A stretch of DNA of 64,000 bases, taken from assembly GCF_900492205.1 (NCBI RefSeq), contig NZ_UEYQ01000002.1, forward strand, positions 372,001 through 436,000, read 5' to 3'. The notes below the pieces were generated by a model, which saw only the letters and a list, made by a program, of their open reading frames with translations, searched no databases and was not told the origin of the DNA. A program made the position numbers and the translations under genes. The DNA comes from Ciceribacter sp. T2.26MG-112.2 (GTDB lineage: Bacteria > Pseudomonadota > Alphaproteobacteria > Rhizobiales > Rhizobiaceae). Shown here in pieces: positions 41,431 to 50,542 of this stretch; within the stretch, counting starts at the first letter, position 1, and every line of letters begins with the position of its first letter.

Positions 41431-41459
41431 ACAATATTGCTGCGACGCACAATCGTCAA
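41431..41459 (-). promoter_or_regulatory. Sigma-70-like promoter of the MmgR-type sRNA
   Basis: On the minus strand TTGACG (41459-41454) is followed after exactly 17 bases by TATTGT (41436-41431). A start about 7 bases downstream falls at 41424, giving a 77-base RNA to the end of the T run. This is one of the best promoter matches in the window. Confidence 0.7.
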
Positions 41460-41591
41460 GGCGCAAAAGACACTTTTTTAAGCGAGGCGCTTTTTTGTGC
41501 AGATTTTGAGGGGCAGCCCTTCCTGGCCGCGATTGCAAATCGGCGAAACTGCTTTATGAAACCGCTATCCCGATCCCTTCAACGAGCGGAA

Positions 41592-42374
41592 ATGCCGATG
41601 CGTCCCGACCGCAGCTTCTTCAATCGTCTCGCCGATGCCGCCAAGGCCGAAACCCTGCCGCGCTTCCGCTCTCCGCTCAGCGTCGTCAACAAGGAAAAGG
41701 GCGGCTTCGATCCCGTCACGGAGGGCGATCAGGCGGCGGAGGCGGCGATCCGCGCCCTGATCGAGGCGGAATATCCCGAACACGGCATCCTCGGCGAGGA
41801 GCATGAGGATATCGGCACGGACCGCGATCATGTCTGGGTGATCGATCCGATCGACGGCACACGTGCCTTCATCTCCGGGGTTCCGGTCTGGGGCACGTTG
41901 ATCGGTTTCCAGGAAAAGGGCCGCTCGGTCATGGGCATGATGGACCAGCCGTTCACCGGCGAGCGCTATTTCGCCGATGGCGAACGGTCCTGGTATAGCG
42001 GTCCCGACGGCGAGCGGCAGATCTACACGCGTGACTGCGGCGGCATGGATAACGCCATTCTCTTCACCACCTCGCCACACCTGTTCAAGGGCGCGGAAGT
42101 GGCGCGGTTCCAGGCGGTGCAGGATCGGGTCAAGCTCTTCCGCTACGGCATCGACTGCTATGCCTATGCGCTGCTGGCGGCCGGCCATGTCGATATCGTC
42201 ATCGAAACGGTGCTGAAGCCCTATGACGTCGGCGCGCTGATCCCGCTGATCGAGCAGGCGGGCGGCGTGATGACGACCTGGGAGGGCGGACGTCCCGAGG
42301 CCGGGGGGCGCATCATAGCGGCTGGCAGCGCTTCGCTGCATGCCGAAGCGCTCGAAATGCTGAACGCGGCTTAA
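41592..42374 (+). CDS. hisN: Inositol-monophosphatase-like histidinol-phosphatase
   Basis: The product has 260 residues from ATG 41592; ATG 41556 and 41598 are alternatives. The metal-dependent phosphatase signatures are GEEHEDIG (Glu ligand), WVIDPIDGTRAFISG (Asp ligands) and KPYDVGALIPLIEQAGG (last Asp). The text DRSFFNRLADAAKAE and WGTLIGFQEKGRSVMGMMDQ is typical of rhizobial HisN, which dephosphorylates histidinol phosphate in histidine synthesis; close relatives are inositol or fructose phosphatases, so the substrate is inferred. The weak site GAGCGGAA precedes 41592. It converges with the hydrolase gene, 4 bases apart. Confidence 0.8.
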   Translation: MPMRPDRSFFNRLADAAKAETLPRFRSPLSVVNKEKGGFDPVTEGDQAAEAAIRALIEAEYPEHGILGEEHEDIGTDRDHVWVIDPIDGTRAFISGVPVWGTLIGFQEKGRSVMGMMDQPFTGERYFADGERSWYSGPDGERQIYTRDCGGMDNAILFTTSPHLFKGAEVARFQAVQDRVKLFRYGIDCYAYALLAAGHVDIVIETVLKPYDVGALIPLIEQAGGVMTTWEGGRPEAGGRIIAAGSASLHAEALEMLNAA

Positions 42375-42378
42375 GCCT

Positions 42379-43368
42379 TCAGTTTTCCGAGAAGATTGGC
42401 GTTGCCGTCGTCTCGCCTGTCTCCGGCTGCGGGTCGCCGCCGGGGATGAAGGCGTCGAAGGCGGCCAGCGCCTGGGCGCGATAGCGGTCGCGTTCATGAA
42501 GGATTTCGTGCAGCGCGCCCGGCACCGGCACAAGCTGTCCGGCGCGGAAATATTGCGACAGCTTCTCTGGATAGCGGTAGGGAACGATCGGATCCTTGCC
42601 GGGCGCGATGATCACCGTCGGCACGGTGATCGAGGCGAGATGCTTCGGCGACGAGACCTGCCGGATGGTTTCCTGCGCCTCGTAGAGCCAGCGGGCGGTC
42701 GGCGGCCCGAGCGCCAGATGCGGATGGGCTTTCAGGATTTCGACATTGCGCCGGTAGCGCAGCGGGTCGGAGGTCAGCGGATTGTCGTCATAGGGCTTGG
42801 TCGGATCGTCCGAGGTCAGGCAGATCCGTCCAAAGCCGGTGAAGGTGGCGAGCGTCGCCAGCCGGTGGATGTTGTTCGGTGACAGCTTCTGCCCGCCGAG
42901 GCCGACGAAGGGCGCCGAAAGCACCATGCGCTCGATGCGGTTTGCCAGGCGCGGCGCGGCAGAAAGCGCAATCAGCCCGCCTGTGGAATGCGCCAGCAGG
43001 AAGAAGGGTAGGCGGGTATCGGGAAGGACGATCTGTTCGAGGAAGATCTCCAGATCGCGCACATAATCCGAAAAGCGGTGGACATGCCCCTTGCGGGAGT
43101 TCTTCAGCAGCCGCTCGGAGCCGCCCTGGCCGCGAAAATCGAAGGTCGCGACCCACAACCCCCGCTGGTTGAGGTCGCGGATCGTCTCGAAATACTTCTC
43201 TATGGCCTCGTTGCGACCGTGCAGCAGCACCACGGTGCCCTTGGCGACCGGGGCGTCGGAGCGAAACACCGCATAGCGCAGCTTGATGCCGCGATGGCCG
43301 GTGAGAAAGCCGACCGTCGGGCTTCCTGGGATCGGGTTGCCGGGGGTGGCGTAAAGGATGGGGTCCAT
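42379..43368 (-). CDS. Alpha/beta hydrolase, lysophospholipase-like
   Basis: The product has 329 residues. An oxyanion-region VVLLHGRNEAIEKYFETIRD segment is followed by DFRGQGGSER, the nucleophile elbow FLLAHSTGGLIAL (Ser within A-H-S-T-G), an acidic residue in IIAPGKDPIVP and His in LHEILHERD. This set matches PldB-like lysophospholipases/monoacylglycerol lipases. No signal peptide is evident, so it acts in the cytoplasm or at the membrane. The candidate sRNA at 43450-43557 lies on the same strand upstream. Confidence 0.82.
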   Translation of the reverse strand: MDPILYATPGNPIPGSPTVGFLTGHRGIKLRYAVFRSDAPVAKGTVVLLHGRNEAIEKYFETIRDLNQRGLWVATFDFRGQGGSERLLKNSRKGHVHRFSDYVRDLEIFLEQIVLPDTRLPFFLLAHSTGGLIALSAAPRLANRIERMVLSAPFVGLGGQKLSPNNIHRLATLATFTGFGRICLTSDDPTKPYDDNPLTSDPLRYRRNVEILKAHPHLALGPPTARWLYEAQETIRQVSSPKHLASITVPTVIIAPGKDPIVPYRYPEKLSQYFRAGQLVPVPGALHEILHERDRYRAQALAAFDAFIPGGDPQPETGETTATPIFSEN

Positions 43369-43449
43369 GCTCGCATTCGCCGAATCGTGCGCCGGCGCAA
43401 CCGCCGTTTTCCGACTATGGGATAGGAGGAAGACCCGGCAAGGTCAAAG

Positions 43450-43495
43450 AAAAAAGCCGGAACCTCTTGAAGGGGGGACGACGGGCGGTTCCGGC
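43450..43495 (-). terminator. Intrinsic terminator of the candidate sRNA
   Basis: A perfect 9-base-pair stem (GCCGGAACC with GGTTCCGGC, plus positions 43456-43464 and 43487-43495) is followed on the minus strand by six T. It points toward the hydrolase gene 80 bases further on. Confidence 0.75.
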
Positions 43496-43557
43496 AAAGA
43501 CAGGCCGGGAAGGGAAGGGACGATGTCTTCCGGCCATCGGTTGCGAGGCATCCGATG
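43450..43557 (-). ncRNA. Candidate sRNA with three hairpins and a terminator (cuckoo/alpha-r14-like)
   Basis: Read on the minus strand, three hairpins follow each other: CATCGG/CCGATG (43557-43535), GGCCGG/CCGGCC (43535-43503) with a CCCTTCCCTTC loop, and GCCGGAACC/GGTTCCGGC (43495-43456) with a CGTCCCCCCTTC loop and six T at 43455-43450. Pyrimidine-rich, anti-Shine-Dalgarno-like loops ending in a terminator are the layout of rhizobial cuckoo (alpha-r14) RNAs. A -10-like TAGACA lies at 43568-43563 but no good -35 was found. It could instead be an attenuated leader of the hydrolase gene. Confidence 0.5.
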
Positions 43558-43684
43558 CTTCCTGTCTAGCCGCCAGGCCTTGAACCGCCCCTGAACCCCG
43601 TGTTCACGTTCAATTCATCGCGAGGACGACGCGGAGGCTGCCGGTTGGACTTGAATCCAAATGCCAAGGTTCCCATCTGAATTG

Positions 43685-43781
43685 CGTGATCGCCAGTCAC
43701 GGGATCGCATTCCTTTCCGTCTCCGCCTCTCATGGGGTGCCGGATGAGAAAACCGCAAAACGTCGCTTCAAGGAGGACACC
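43685..43781 (+). promoter_or_regulatory. ROSE-like RNA thermometer in the small heat-shock gene leader
   Basis: Three hairpins precede the start: CGTGA/TCACG (43685-43701), TCTCAT/ATGAGA (43728-43749) and a final one in which GTC(G)CT (43762-43767) pairs with AGGAC (43774-43778) of the ribosome site AAGGAGGAC. The last matches the ROSE signature U-Y-G-C-U with a bulged G opposite AGGA. Heating would melt it and expose the site. ROSE elements are typical of rhizobial small heat-shock genes. Confidence 0.6.
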
Positions 43782-44249
43782 ATGCGTCACGTTGATTTTT
43801 CCCCCCTCTACCGCTCGACCGTCGGCTTCGACCGCCTGTTCACCATGCTGGACGGCCTCGGCCAGCCGGAGCAGGCGCAGACCTATCCGCCCTACAACAT
43901 CGAGCGCACCGGCGAGACCACCTATCGCATCACCATGGCGGTTGCCGGTTTCGACGAGACCGAGCTTTCGATCGAGGCCCATGCCCATGTGCTGACGGTG
44001 AAGGGCGAGAAGGCCGAAGAAGACAAGGCTGAGCAGAGCGAATTCCTCTATCGCGGCATCGCCAAGCGCGCCTTCGAGCGCCGCTTCCAGCTTGCCGACC
44101 ATGTGGAAGTGCAGAGCGCTTCGCTGAAGAATGGCCTGCTGCATATCGAGCTTCTGCGCAACATTCCGGAAGCGATGAAGCCGCGCCGGATTTCGATCAG
44201 CGCCGAGGCGGTGAATGCGCCGAAGGCGATCGAGGCGCGCGTCGCCTGA
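43782..44249 (+). CDS. Small heat-shock protein, Hsp20 family
   Basis: The product has 155 residues and starts at ATG 43782, 5 bases after AGGAGG; the longer open frame beginning at 43686 runs through the RNA leader and is not used. The alpha-crystallin domain spans about residues 38-130 (PPYNIERTGETTYRITMAVAG, ELSIEAHAHVLTVKG, YRGIAKRAFERRFQLADHVE, LKNGLLHIELLRNIPE). The C-terminal I/V-x-I motif appears as RISI. The N-terminus MRHVDFSPLYRSTVGFDRLF is that of rhizobial class A IbpA-like proteins. It holds unfolding proteins during heat stress. Confidence 0.93.
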   Translation: MRHVDFSPLYRSTVGFDRLFTMLDGLGQPEQAQTYPPYNIERTGETTYRITMAVAGFDETELSIEAHAHVLTVKGEKAEEDKAEQSEFLYRGIAKRAFERRFQLADHVEVQSASLKNGLLHIELLRNIPEAMKPRRISISAEAVNAPKAIEARVA

Positions 44250-44274
44250 TCGCAAGCGCGTTCGGTTCAATCGA

Positions 44275-44310
44275 AAAGGGCGGCTCCCGGTGTGGGTGCC
44301 GCCCTTTTTT
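44275..44310. terminator. Bidirectional terminator between the small heat-shock and threonine aldolase genes
   Basis: AAAAGGGCGGC (44275-44285) pairs with GCCGCCCTTTT (44298-44308), followed by T on the plus strand and preceded by A. It serves the two convergent genes. Confidence 0.88.
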
Positions 44311-44336
44311 AATCGGTATCGTTCCGGATCGGCGGA

Positions 44337-45386
44337 TCAGGCCAGCACGTCGAGGAAACGGTCGACATCGTCTTCCGTCGTGGCAAAGCTCGTTACCAGG
44401 CGGATCAGCATTTCGTTGTCCTGGAGCAGGTCCGGCGTTTCGGCGGGCACGGGCCAGTCGTAGAACTTGGCGCCACGCCCTTCCGCCAGTGCGGCGGCAT
44501 CCTTCGTGAGCACGGCGAACACCTCGTTGGTCGTGGTGTTCCAGGCCAGCCGGCTTTTCGTAGCGGCACCTATTCCGGCGCGCAGGCGGTCGGCCATCGT
44601 GTTGGCATTGCGCGCGAGATCGAGCCAGAGACCACCTTCGAGGTAGGCCTCGAACTGCGCCGAGATGAAGCGCGTCTTGGAGAAGAGCTGGGCCGAGCGC
44701 TTGCGGATGAACGGCATTTCGCTTGCCAGCTCGGGTTTCAGGAAGATGATCGCCTCGGCGCACCAGCAGCCGTTCTTCGTCGCGCCGAAGGAGAGAATGT
44801 CGACGCCGCGTTTCCAGGTCATGTCAGCCGGGGTGGCGTCGAGCGCGACAAGCGCATTGGCGAAGCGGGCGCCGTCCATGTGCAGCGGCAGTCCGTTTTG
44901 ACGTGCGACGGCGGCGATGGCCTCGATTTCGTCAAGGGTGTAGACCGTGCCGGATTCGGTCGCCTGGGTGATCGTCACCGCCATGGGGCGTCCCTGATGC
45001 ACGGCACCCGGCGGAAAGCGGCCGATGGCGGCCGCCAGCGCGTCCCTGTCCATCTTGCCGCCAGGGCCATGGACGGGCACGAGGCGGCAGGCGCCGGTGA
45101 GGAATTCCGGCGCGCCGCATTCGTCGGCCGTGACATGCGCCTCGGAATGGCAGAAAGTAACGCCACCCGGCTTGGCGACGGCGGCGAGCGCCAGCGAATT
45201 GGCGGCCGTGCCGGTGCCGACGAAGAAGACGGCCACCTCGCGCTGGAACAGGTCGTTGAAGCGTTCTTCCATGCGGCGGTCGAGATCGCTCGTGCCGTAG
45301 GCCGCGGCATAGCCGGCGGCTTCGAGCGCCAGGCTCTCGGCAATCTTGGGGTGGGCGCCGGCCCAGTTGTCTGAGGCGAAGAACAT
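44337..45386 (-). CDS. Low-specificity L-threonine aldolase-like enzyme
   Basis: The product has 349 residues from ATG 45386; the 5' extension of the open frame is not homologous. Pyridoxal phosphate fold-type I features are the EERFNDLFQREVAVFFVGTG region, HVTADECGAPEF, the cofactor Asp in LHMDGARFANALVAL and the Schiff-base Lys in LSFGATKNGCWCAEA. It would split threonine or allo-threonine into glycine and acetaldehyde, a source of glycine. The family also includes beta-eliminating lyases, so substrate is inferred. Single gene, opposite to gltB. Confidence 0.88.
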   Translation of the reverse strand: MFFASDNWAGAHPKIAESLALEAAGYAAAYGTSDLDRRMEERFNDLFQREVAVFFVGTGTAANSLALAAVAKPGGVTFCHSEAHVTADECGAPEFLTGACRLVPVHGPGGKMDRDALAAAIGRFPPGAVHQGRPMAVTITQATESGTVYTLDEIEAIAAVARQNGLPLHMDGARFANALVALDATPADMTWKRGVDILSFGATKNGCWCAEAIIFLKPELASEMPFIRKRSAQLFSKTRFISAQFEAYLEGGLWLDLARNANTMADRLRAGIGAATKSRLAWNTTTNEVFAVLTKDAAALAEGRGAKFYDWPVPAETPDLLQDNEMLIRLVTSFATTEDDVDRFLDVLA

Positions 45387-45636
45387 GGCAATGATTCCAT
45401 TTTTGCGAAGAAAATCGATCCGTCGCACCTTAGGGATTTCACCCGTCCGATCAATCCATATGCCGGCGGACCGATGTGGAATTATACGTTCGCGCAATAA
45501 GGCAAGAAGAAGTGGCGCGACTACGCAAGAAAATTACCAAAACGGAGCGGTCGTCGTAACAAAAGGGCTGGCCCCGCGTTGTTTTTTTCGAGAGACGCCT
45601 TGCGCCCTCTTGTCCTTTCTGTCATAGAAATCGTCA

Positions 45637-45663
45637 AAATAGGTCAGATAGATTGACCTATTT
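45637..45663. promoter_or_regulatory. Perfect 10-base inverted repeat upstream of gltB (candidate operator)
   Basis: AAATAGGTCA (45637-45646) and TGACCTATTT (45654-45663) are exact inverses with a 7-base spacer, centred about 155 bases before gltB in a locally AT-rich stretch. It overlaps a possible TTGACC hexamer at 45653-45658. A dimeric regulator site is the natural reading; the regulator is unknown. Confidence 0.55.
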
Positions 45664-45696
45664 AAAGAACTCTTGAGCCGGTGCGGTTCGCTTGTC

Positions 45697-45807
45697 ATGA
45701 TGGTGAAGGCAAAATTCACCACAGTGCGGCGGCCGGGCCGGCATCGGCGCCAGCGGTTCTGGCGAGTTTCACCCGGGCTTCCGGGTCAATTGGAGGGAAG
45801 GCAATGA
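45697..45807 (+). CDS. Possible gltB leader peptide (36 codons)
   Basis: ATG 45697 opens a frame of 36 codons ([20 protein letters not shown], then a Trp and a Pro/Gly-rich tail) that ends in TGA overlapping the gltB ATG (ATGA). The overlap suggests translational coupling. There is no strong ribosome site upstream of it and no run of regulatory codons, so it may be a chance frame in GC-rich DNA. It is listed because the overlap is precise and the gltB start is well supported. Confidence 0.3.
   Translation: MMVKAKFTTVRRPGRHRRQRFWRVSPGLPGQLEGRQ
45701..45721. promoter_or_regulatory. Second inverted repeat upstream of gltB
   Basis: TGGTGAA (45701-45707) and TTCACCA (45715-45721) are exact inverses, again with a 7-base spacer. 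It lies within the start of the leader frame and could act as a DNA operator or as an RNA hairpin. Confidence 0.45.
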
Positions 45808-48800
45808 CCATGATGACGCCATCCGACGAGAGCATCCAGGCCATCAACGCAGGCAATGGCGATGGCACGGTGCGAGCGGCCACCCATGGTCTTCCCGCCA
45901 AGCAGGGGCTCTACGATCCGAAAAACGAACACGATGCCTGTGGCGTCGGCTTCATCGCCCATATGAAGGGGCAGAAGTCGCACCAGATCGTCAAGGACGG
46001 CCTGTTCATCCTCGAGAACCTCACCCACCGCGGTGCGGTCGGGGCCGATCCGCTGATGGGCGACGGTGCCGGCATCCTCGTGCAGATCCCGGACCGCTTC
46101 TTCCGTGAGGAAATGGCACGCCAGGGCATCACCCTGCCGAAGGCCGGCGAATATGCCGTCGGCCACTTCTTCTTCCCGCAGGACGAGACGCAGATCGCGC
46201 ATTTCAAGAAGATCATCGCCGAGGTCTGTCAGGCCGAGGGCCAGGAACTGATCGGCTATCGCGACGTGCCGGTCGACAATTCCTCGCTCTCCAAGGCGCC
46301 GGACATCGCCGCGACCGAGCCGCGCCATATCCAGGTCTTCATCGGTGCCGGCCGCGATGCGGCGACCCAGGAGCAGTTCGAGCGCCGGCTGTTCCTGCTG
46401 CGCAAGGTTATTTCCAACCGCATCTACGATGAGTTCAAGGGCGAGGAGACGGGTTTCTATCCGGTCTCGCTGTCATCCTCGACGATCGTCTACAAGGGCA
46501 TGTTCCTCGCCTTCCAGGTCGGAGCCTATTACAAGGATCTGGCCGATCCGCGCTTCGAATCGGCCGTCGCACTCGTCCACCAGCGTTTCTCGACCAATAC
46601 CTTCCCGTCGTGGAAGCTGGCGCACCCGTATCGCATGGTGGCCCACAATGGCGAAATCAACACGCTGCGCGGCAACGTCAACTGGATGGCGGCGCGTCAG
46701 GCGTCGGTCTCCTCGCCGCTGTTTGGCTCCGACATTTCCAAGCTCTGGCCGATCTCCTACGAAGGCCAGTCGGATACCGCCTGTTTCGACAACGCGCTCG
46801 AATTCCTCCAGCGCGGCGGCTATCCGCTGGCCCATGCCGTCATGATGCTGATCCCGGAAGCCTGGGCCGGCAATCAGTTGATGGCGCCTGAGCGCAAGGC
46901 ATTCTACGAATATCACGCAGCCCTGATGGAGCCGTGGGACGGGCCGGCCGCGGTCTGCTTCACCGACGGACGCCAGATCGGCGCGACGCTCGACCGCAAC
47001 GGCCTGCGCCCCGCTCGCTATCTTGTCACGGACGACGACCGCGTCATCCTGGCATCCGAAGCCGGCACGCTGCCGGTGCCGGAGGAGCGCATCGTCAAGA
47101 AGTGGCGGCTGCAGCCGGGCAAGATGCTCTTGATCGACATGCAGGAAGGCCGCATCATTTCCGACGAGGAAGTGAAGTCCAAGCTCGCCGGCAGCCATCC
47201 GTACCGCGAATGGCTCGACCGCACGCAGCTGATCCTCGAGGACCTGAAGCCGGTGGAGCCGAGGGCGCTTCGCCGTGACGTCTCGCTGCTCGATCGCCAG
47301 CAGGCCTTCGGCTACACCACCGAGGACACCAAGCTCCTGATGTCGCCGATGGCCACCACCGGCCAGGAAGCGATCGGCTCGATGGGCACCGACACGCCGA
47401 TTTCCGCCATGTCGAGCAAGTCGAAGCTGCTCTACACCTATTTCAAGCAGAACTTCGCCCAGGTCACCAACCCGCCGATCGACCCGATCCGCGAGGAGCT
47501 GGTGATGAGCCTGGTGTCGTTCATCGGTCCGCGCCCCAACATCCTCGACCATGCCGGCATGGCGCATGCGAAACGTCTCGAGGTGCGCCAGCCGATTCTC
47601 ACCAATGGCGACCTGGAAAAGATCCGCTCGATCGGTCATACCGAGGACCGCTTCGACACCAAGACGCTCGACTTCACCTATGATGCCGAGCGCGGCGCCG
47701 AGGGCATGCCGGAAATGCTGGAACGGCTGTGCGAGCGGGCGGAAGCCGCGGTTCGTGGCGGCTATAACATCATCGTCTTGTCCGACCGCCAGCTCGGTCC
47801 GGACCGCATCGCCATCCCCGCGCTGCTGGCGACCGCCGCCGTGCATCATCATCTGATCCGCAAGGGGCTTCGCACCTCCGTCGGCATCGTCGTCGAATCG
47901 GGCGAGCCGCGCGAAGTGCATCATTTCTGCTGCCTGGCCGGCTACGGCGCGGAAGCGATCAACCCCTATCTCGCCTTCGACACCCTGCTCGACATGCACA
48001 AGCATGGCGAGTTCCCCAAGGAGGTGTCGGAAGACGAAGTCGTCTATCGCTTCATCAAGGCGGTCGGCAAGGGCATCCTCAAGGTCATGTCGAAGATGGG
48101 CATTTCGACCTACCAGTCCTATTGCGGCGCGCAGATCTTCGATGCAATCGGCCTGTCTTCGGACCTGGTGGAGAAGTACTTCTTCGGCACCGCGACGACG
48201 ATCGAGGGCGTCGGCCTGGCCGAGATCGCCGAGGAAACCGTCGCGCGCCACAAGTCGGCCTTCGGCAAGGACCCGATCCTCGCCAACACGCTCGACATCG
48301 GCGGCGAATATGCCTACCGCATGCGCGGCGAGAACCATGCCTGGAGCCCGGACTCGATCGCGGCGCTCCAGCATGCTGTGCGCGGCAACAGCCGGGACCG
48401 CTACCGCGAGTTTGCGGAGATGGTCAACGAGTCGTCGCTGCGCCTCAACACCATCCGTGGCCTCTTCAAGATCAAGGGAGCGGAAGCGCTCGGACGCAAG
48501 CCGATTCCGATCGACGAGGTCGAGCCGGCGGTCGAGATCGTCAAGCGCTTCTCGACCGGCGCCATGTCCTTCGGCTCGATCAGCCGCGAGGCGCATACCA
48601 CGCTCGCCGTCGCCATGAACCGGATCGGCGGCAAGTCGAACACCGGTGAAGGCGGAGAGGAAAGCGATCGCTACCTGCCGCTGATGAACGGTGCGGCGAA
48701 CCCAGAGCGTTCGGCGATCAAGCAGGTGGCCTCCGGCCGCTTCGGCGTCACCACCGAATACCTGGTCAATGCCGACGTGCTGCAGATCAAGGTGGCGCAG

Positions 48801-50525
48801 GGCGCCAAGCCCGGTGAGGGCGGTCAGCTGCCCGGCCACAAGGTCGATGCGACGATCGCCAAGACCCGTCACTCGACCCCGGGTGTCGGCCTGATTTCGC
48901 CGCCGCCGCATCACGACATCTATTCGATCGAAGACCTGGCCCAGTTGATCTTCGACCTGAAGAACGTCAATCCGGTGGCCGACATCTCGGTCAAGCTCGT
49001 CTCGGAAGTCGGCGTCGGCACCGTTGCCGCGGGCGTCGCCAAGGCTCGTGCCGATCATATCACCATCTCGGGCTTTGACGGCGGAACGGGCGCATCGCCG
49101 CTCACCTCGCTCAAGCATGCCGGTTCCCCCTGGGAAATCGGTCTGGCCGAAACCCAGCAGACGCTGGTGCTCAATGGTCTTCGCTCGCGCATTGCGCTTC
49201 AGGTCGATGGTGGCCTGAAAACCGGCCGTGACGTCATCATCGGGGCGCTGCTCGGCGCCGACGAGTTCGGTTTTGCCACCGCGCCGCTGATCGCAGCCGG
49301 CTGCATCATGATGCGCAAGTGCCATCTCAACACGTGTCCCGTCGGTGTCGCGACCCAGGATCCGGTGCTGCGCAAGCGCTTCAAGGGTACGCCGGAACAC
49401 GTCGTCAACTATTTCTTCTTCGTCGCCGAGGAAGTGCGCGAGATCCTCGCCTCGCTGGGCGTTGCCCGGCTCGACGAGATCATTGGCGCCTCCGAACTGC
49501 TGGAGAAGGAAGATATGCTGGCGCACTGGAAGGCCAGGGGGCTCGATTTCTCCAAGATCTTCCACAAGGTGGAGGCACCGAAGCCGGCAACCTACTGGAC
49601 CGAGCGCCAGAAGCACCCGATCGACGACGTGCTCGACCGCAAGCTGATCGAAAAGGCCATGCCGGCTCTCGAGGCAAAGCAGCCGGTGGTCTTCGACGTC
49701 GACATCAAGAACGTCGACCGGTCGGCCGGCGCCATGCTGTCGGGCGAGCTTGCCAAGCGCTACGGCCACAAGGGCCTGAAGGACGACACGATCCACGTGA
49801 CGCTCAACGGCACTGCCGGCCAGTCGTTCGGCGCCTTTTTGGCCCGCGGCATCACGTTTGACCTGGTGGGTGACGGCAACGACTATATCGGCAAGGGCTT
49901 GTCGGGCGGCCGCATCATCGTTCGCCCGCCGGAAAACGCCCGGATCGTCGCCGAGGAGTCGATCATCGTCGGCAATACGGTTCTCTACGGCGCGATCGCC
50001 GGCGAGTGCTATTTCCGCGGCGTGGCCGGCGAGCGTTTCGCCGTGCGCAATTCGGGCGCTGTTGCCGTCGTCGAGGGCGTGGGTGACCACGGCTGCGAAT
50101 ACATGACCGGCGGCGTCGTGGTCGTGCTTGGCCAGACCGGTCGCAACTTCGCGGCCGGCATGTCTGGCGGCGTCGCCTATGTGCTGGACGAGAGCGGAGA
50201 CTTCGCCTCCCGCTGCAACATGGCGATGGTCGAACTCGAGCCGGTTCCGGAAGAGGACGACATGCTGGAGAAGCTGCACCATCACGGCGGCGACCTCATG
50301 CACAAGGGCTTGGTCGACGTATCAGGCGACATGACCCGCCATGACGAGGAGCGGCTCTACCAGCTGATATCGAACCATCTGCATTACACGGGCTCGGCCC
50401 GCGCCAAGCAGATCCTCGACAACTGGGCAGGTTTCCGTCCGAAGTTCCGCAAGGTCATGCCGGTCGAATACCGGCGTGCACTGGAGGAGATGGAGCGCAT
50501 GCGCATGGGTGTCGCGGCGGAGTAA
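45804..50525 (+). CDS. gltB: Glutamate synthase (NADPH), large subunit
   Basis: The product has 1573 residues. It converts glutamine and 2-oxoglutarate to two glutamates. A propeptide of 45 residues precedes Cys46 of [15 protein letters not shown], which becomes the N-terminal nucleophile of the amidotransferase domain. The central domain, the FMN-binding synthase domain ([32 protein letters not shown]) and the 3Fe-4S cysteines at about residue 1170 ([15 protein letters not shown]) follow, then the C-terminal beta-helix ([16 protein letters not shown]). GGAGGGAAGG lies 4-12 bases before ATG 45804; the open frame upstream of this is not used. It is followed by gltD. Confidence 0.96.
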   Translation: MTMMTPSDESIQAINAGNGDGTVRAATHGLPAKQGLYDPKNEHDACGVGFIAHMKGQKSHQIVKDGLFILENLTHRGAVGADPLMGDGAGILVQIPDRFFREEMARQGITLPKAGEYAVGHFFFPQDETQIAHFKKIIAEVCQAEGQELIGYRDVPVDNSSLSKAPDIAATEPRHIQVFIGAGRDAATQEQFERRLFLLRKVISNRIYDEFKGEETGFYPVSLSSSTIVYKGMFLAFQVGAYYKDLADPRFESAVALVHQRFSTNTFPSWKLAHPYRMVAHNGEINTLRGNVNWMAARQASVSSPLFGSDISKLWPISYEGQSDTACFDNALEFLQRGGYPLAHAVMMLIPEAWAGNQLMAPERKAFYEYHAALMEPWDGPAAVCFTDGRQIGATLDRNGLRPARYLVTDDDRVILASEAGTLPVPEERIVKKWRLQPGKMLLIDMQEGRIISDEEVKSKLAGSHPYREWLDRTQLILEDLKPVEPRALRRDVSLLDRQQAFGYTTEDTKLLMSPMATTGQEAIGSMGTDTPISAMSSKSKLLYTYFKQNFAQVTNPPIDPIREELVMSLVSFIGPRPNILDHAGMAHAKRLEVRQPILTNGDLEKIRSIGHTEDRFDTKTLDFTYDAERGAEGMPEMLERLCERAEAAVRGGYNIIVLSDRQLGPDRIAIPALLATAAVHHHLIRKGLRTSVGIVVESGEPREVHHFCCLAGYGAEAINPYLAFDTLLDMHKHGEFPKEVSEDEVVYRFIKAVGKGILKVMSKMGISTYQSYCGAQIFDAIGLSSDLVEKYFFGTATTIEGVGLAEIAEETVARHKSAFGKDPILANTLDIGGEYAYRMRGENHAWSPDSIAALQHAVRGNSRDRYREFAEMVNESSLRLNTIRGLFKIKGAEALGRKPIPIDEVEPAVEIVKRFSTGAMSFGSISREAHTTLAVAMNRIGGKSNTGEGGEESDRYLPLMNGAANPERSAIKQVASGRFGVTTEYLVNADVLQIKVAQGAKPGEGGQLPGHKVDATIAKTRHSTPGVGLISPPPHHDIYSIEDLAQLIFDLKNVNPVADISVKLVSEVGVGTVAAGVAKARADHITISGFDGGTGASPLTSLKHAGSPWEIGLAETQQTLVLNGLRSRIALQVDGGLKTGRDVIIGALLGADEFGFATAPLIAAGCIMMRKCHLNTCPVGVATQDPVLRKRFKGTPEHVVNYFFFVAEEVREILASLGVARLDEIIGASELLEKEDMLAHWKARGLDFSKIFHKVEAPKPATYWTERQKHPIDDVLDRKLIEKAMPALEAKQPVVFDVDIKNVDRSAGAMLSGELAKRYGHKGLKDDTIHVTLNGTAGQSFGAFLARGITFDLVGDGNDYIGKGLSGGRIIVRPPENARIVAEESIIVGNTVLYGAIAGECYFRGVAGERFAVRNSGAVAVVEGVGDHGCEYMTGGVVVVLGQTGRNFAAGMSGGVAYVLDESGDFASRCNMAMVELEPVPEEDDMLEKLHHHGGDLMHKGLVDVSGDMTRHDEERLYQLISNHLHYTGSARAKQILDNWAGFRPKFRKVMPVEYRRALEEMERMRMGVAAE

Positions 50526-50542
50526 CCGCCTTTCGAAGCCGT

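Larger units (their letters stand above)
43369..43781. other. RNA-rich divergent intergenic region before the small heat-shock gene
   Basis: About 410 bases between the leftward hydrolase gene and rightward small heat-shock gene. It holds a minus-strand three-hairpin sRNA candidate with intrinsic terminator, a possible heat-shock promoter (CTTGAA at 43579 followed by CCCCGTGT at 43596) and a ROSE-like 5' leader. No protein gene is supported. Confidence 0.55.
45387..45803. other. gltB upstream region with inverted repeats and leader ORF
   Basis: About 417 bases between the leftward threonine aldolase gene and gltB. It contains two inverted repeats with 7-base spacers (45637-45663 and 45701-45721), a 36-codon leader frame (45697-45807) whose stop overlaps the gltB start, and a short hairpin ACCCGG/CCGGGT (45771-45786) just before the gltB ribosome site. 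No convincing sigma-70 or sigma-54 promoter was seen. Confidence 0.55.

Noticed and set aside
43686..43781. Longer N-terminus for the small heat-shock protein
   Set aside because: The segment runs through the structured RNA leader; ATG 43782 has a perfect ribosome site and the family N-terminus.
46473..50303. Open frame of about 1276 codons antisense to gltB
   Set aside because: It mirrors the codon structure of gltB in GC-rich DNA, is rich in Arg, His, Asp and Gly without any domain, and lacks a ribosome site.
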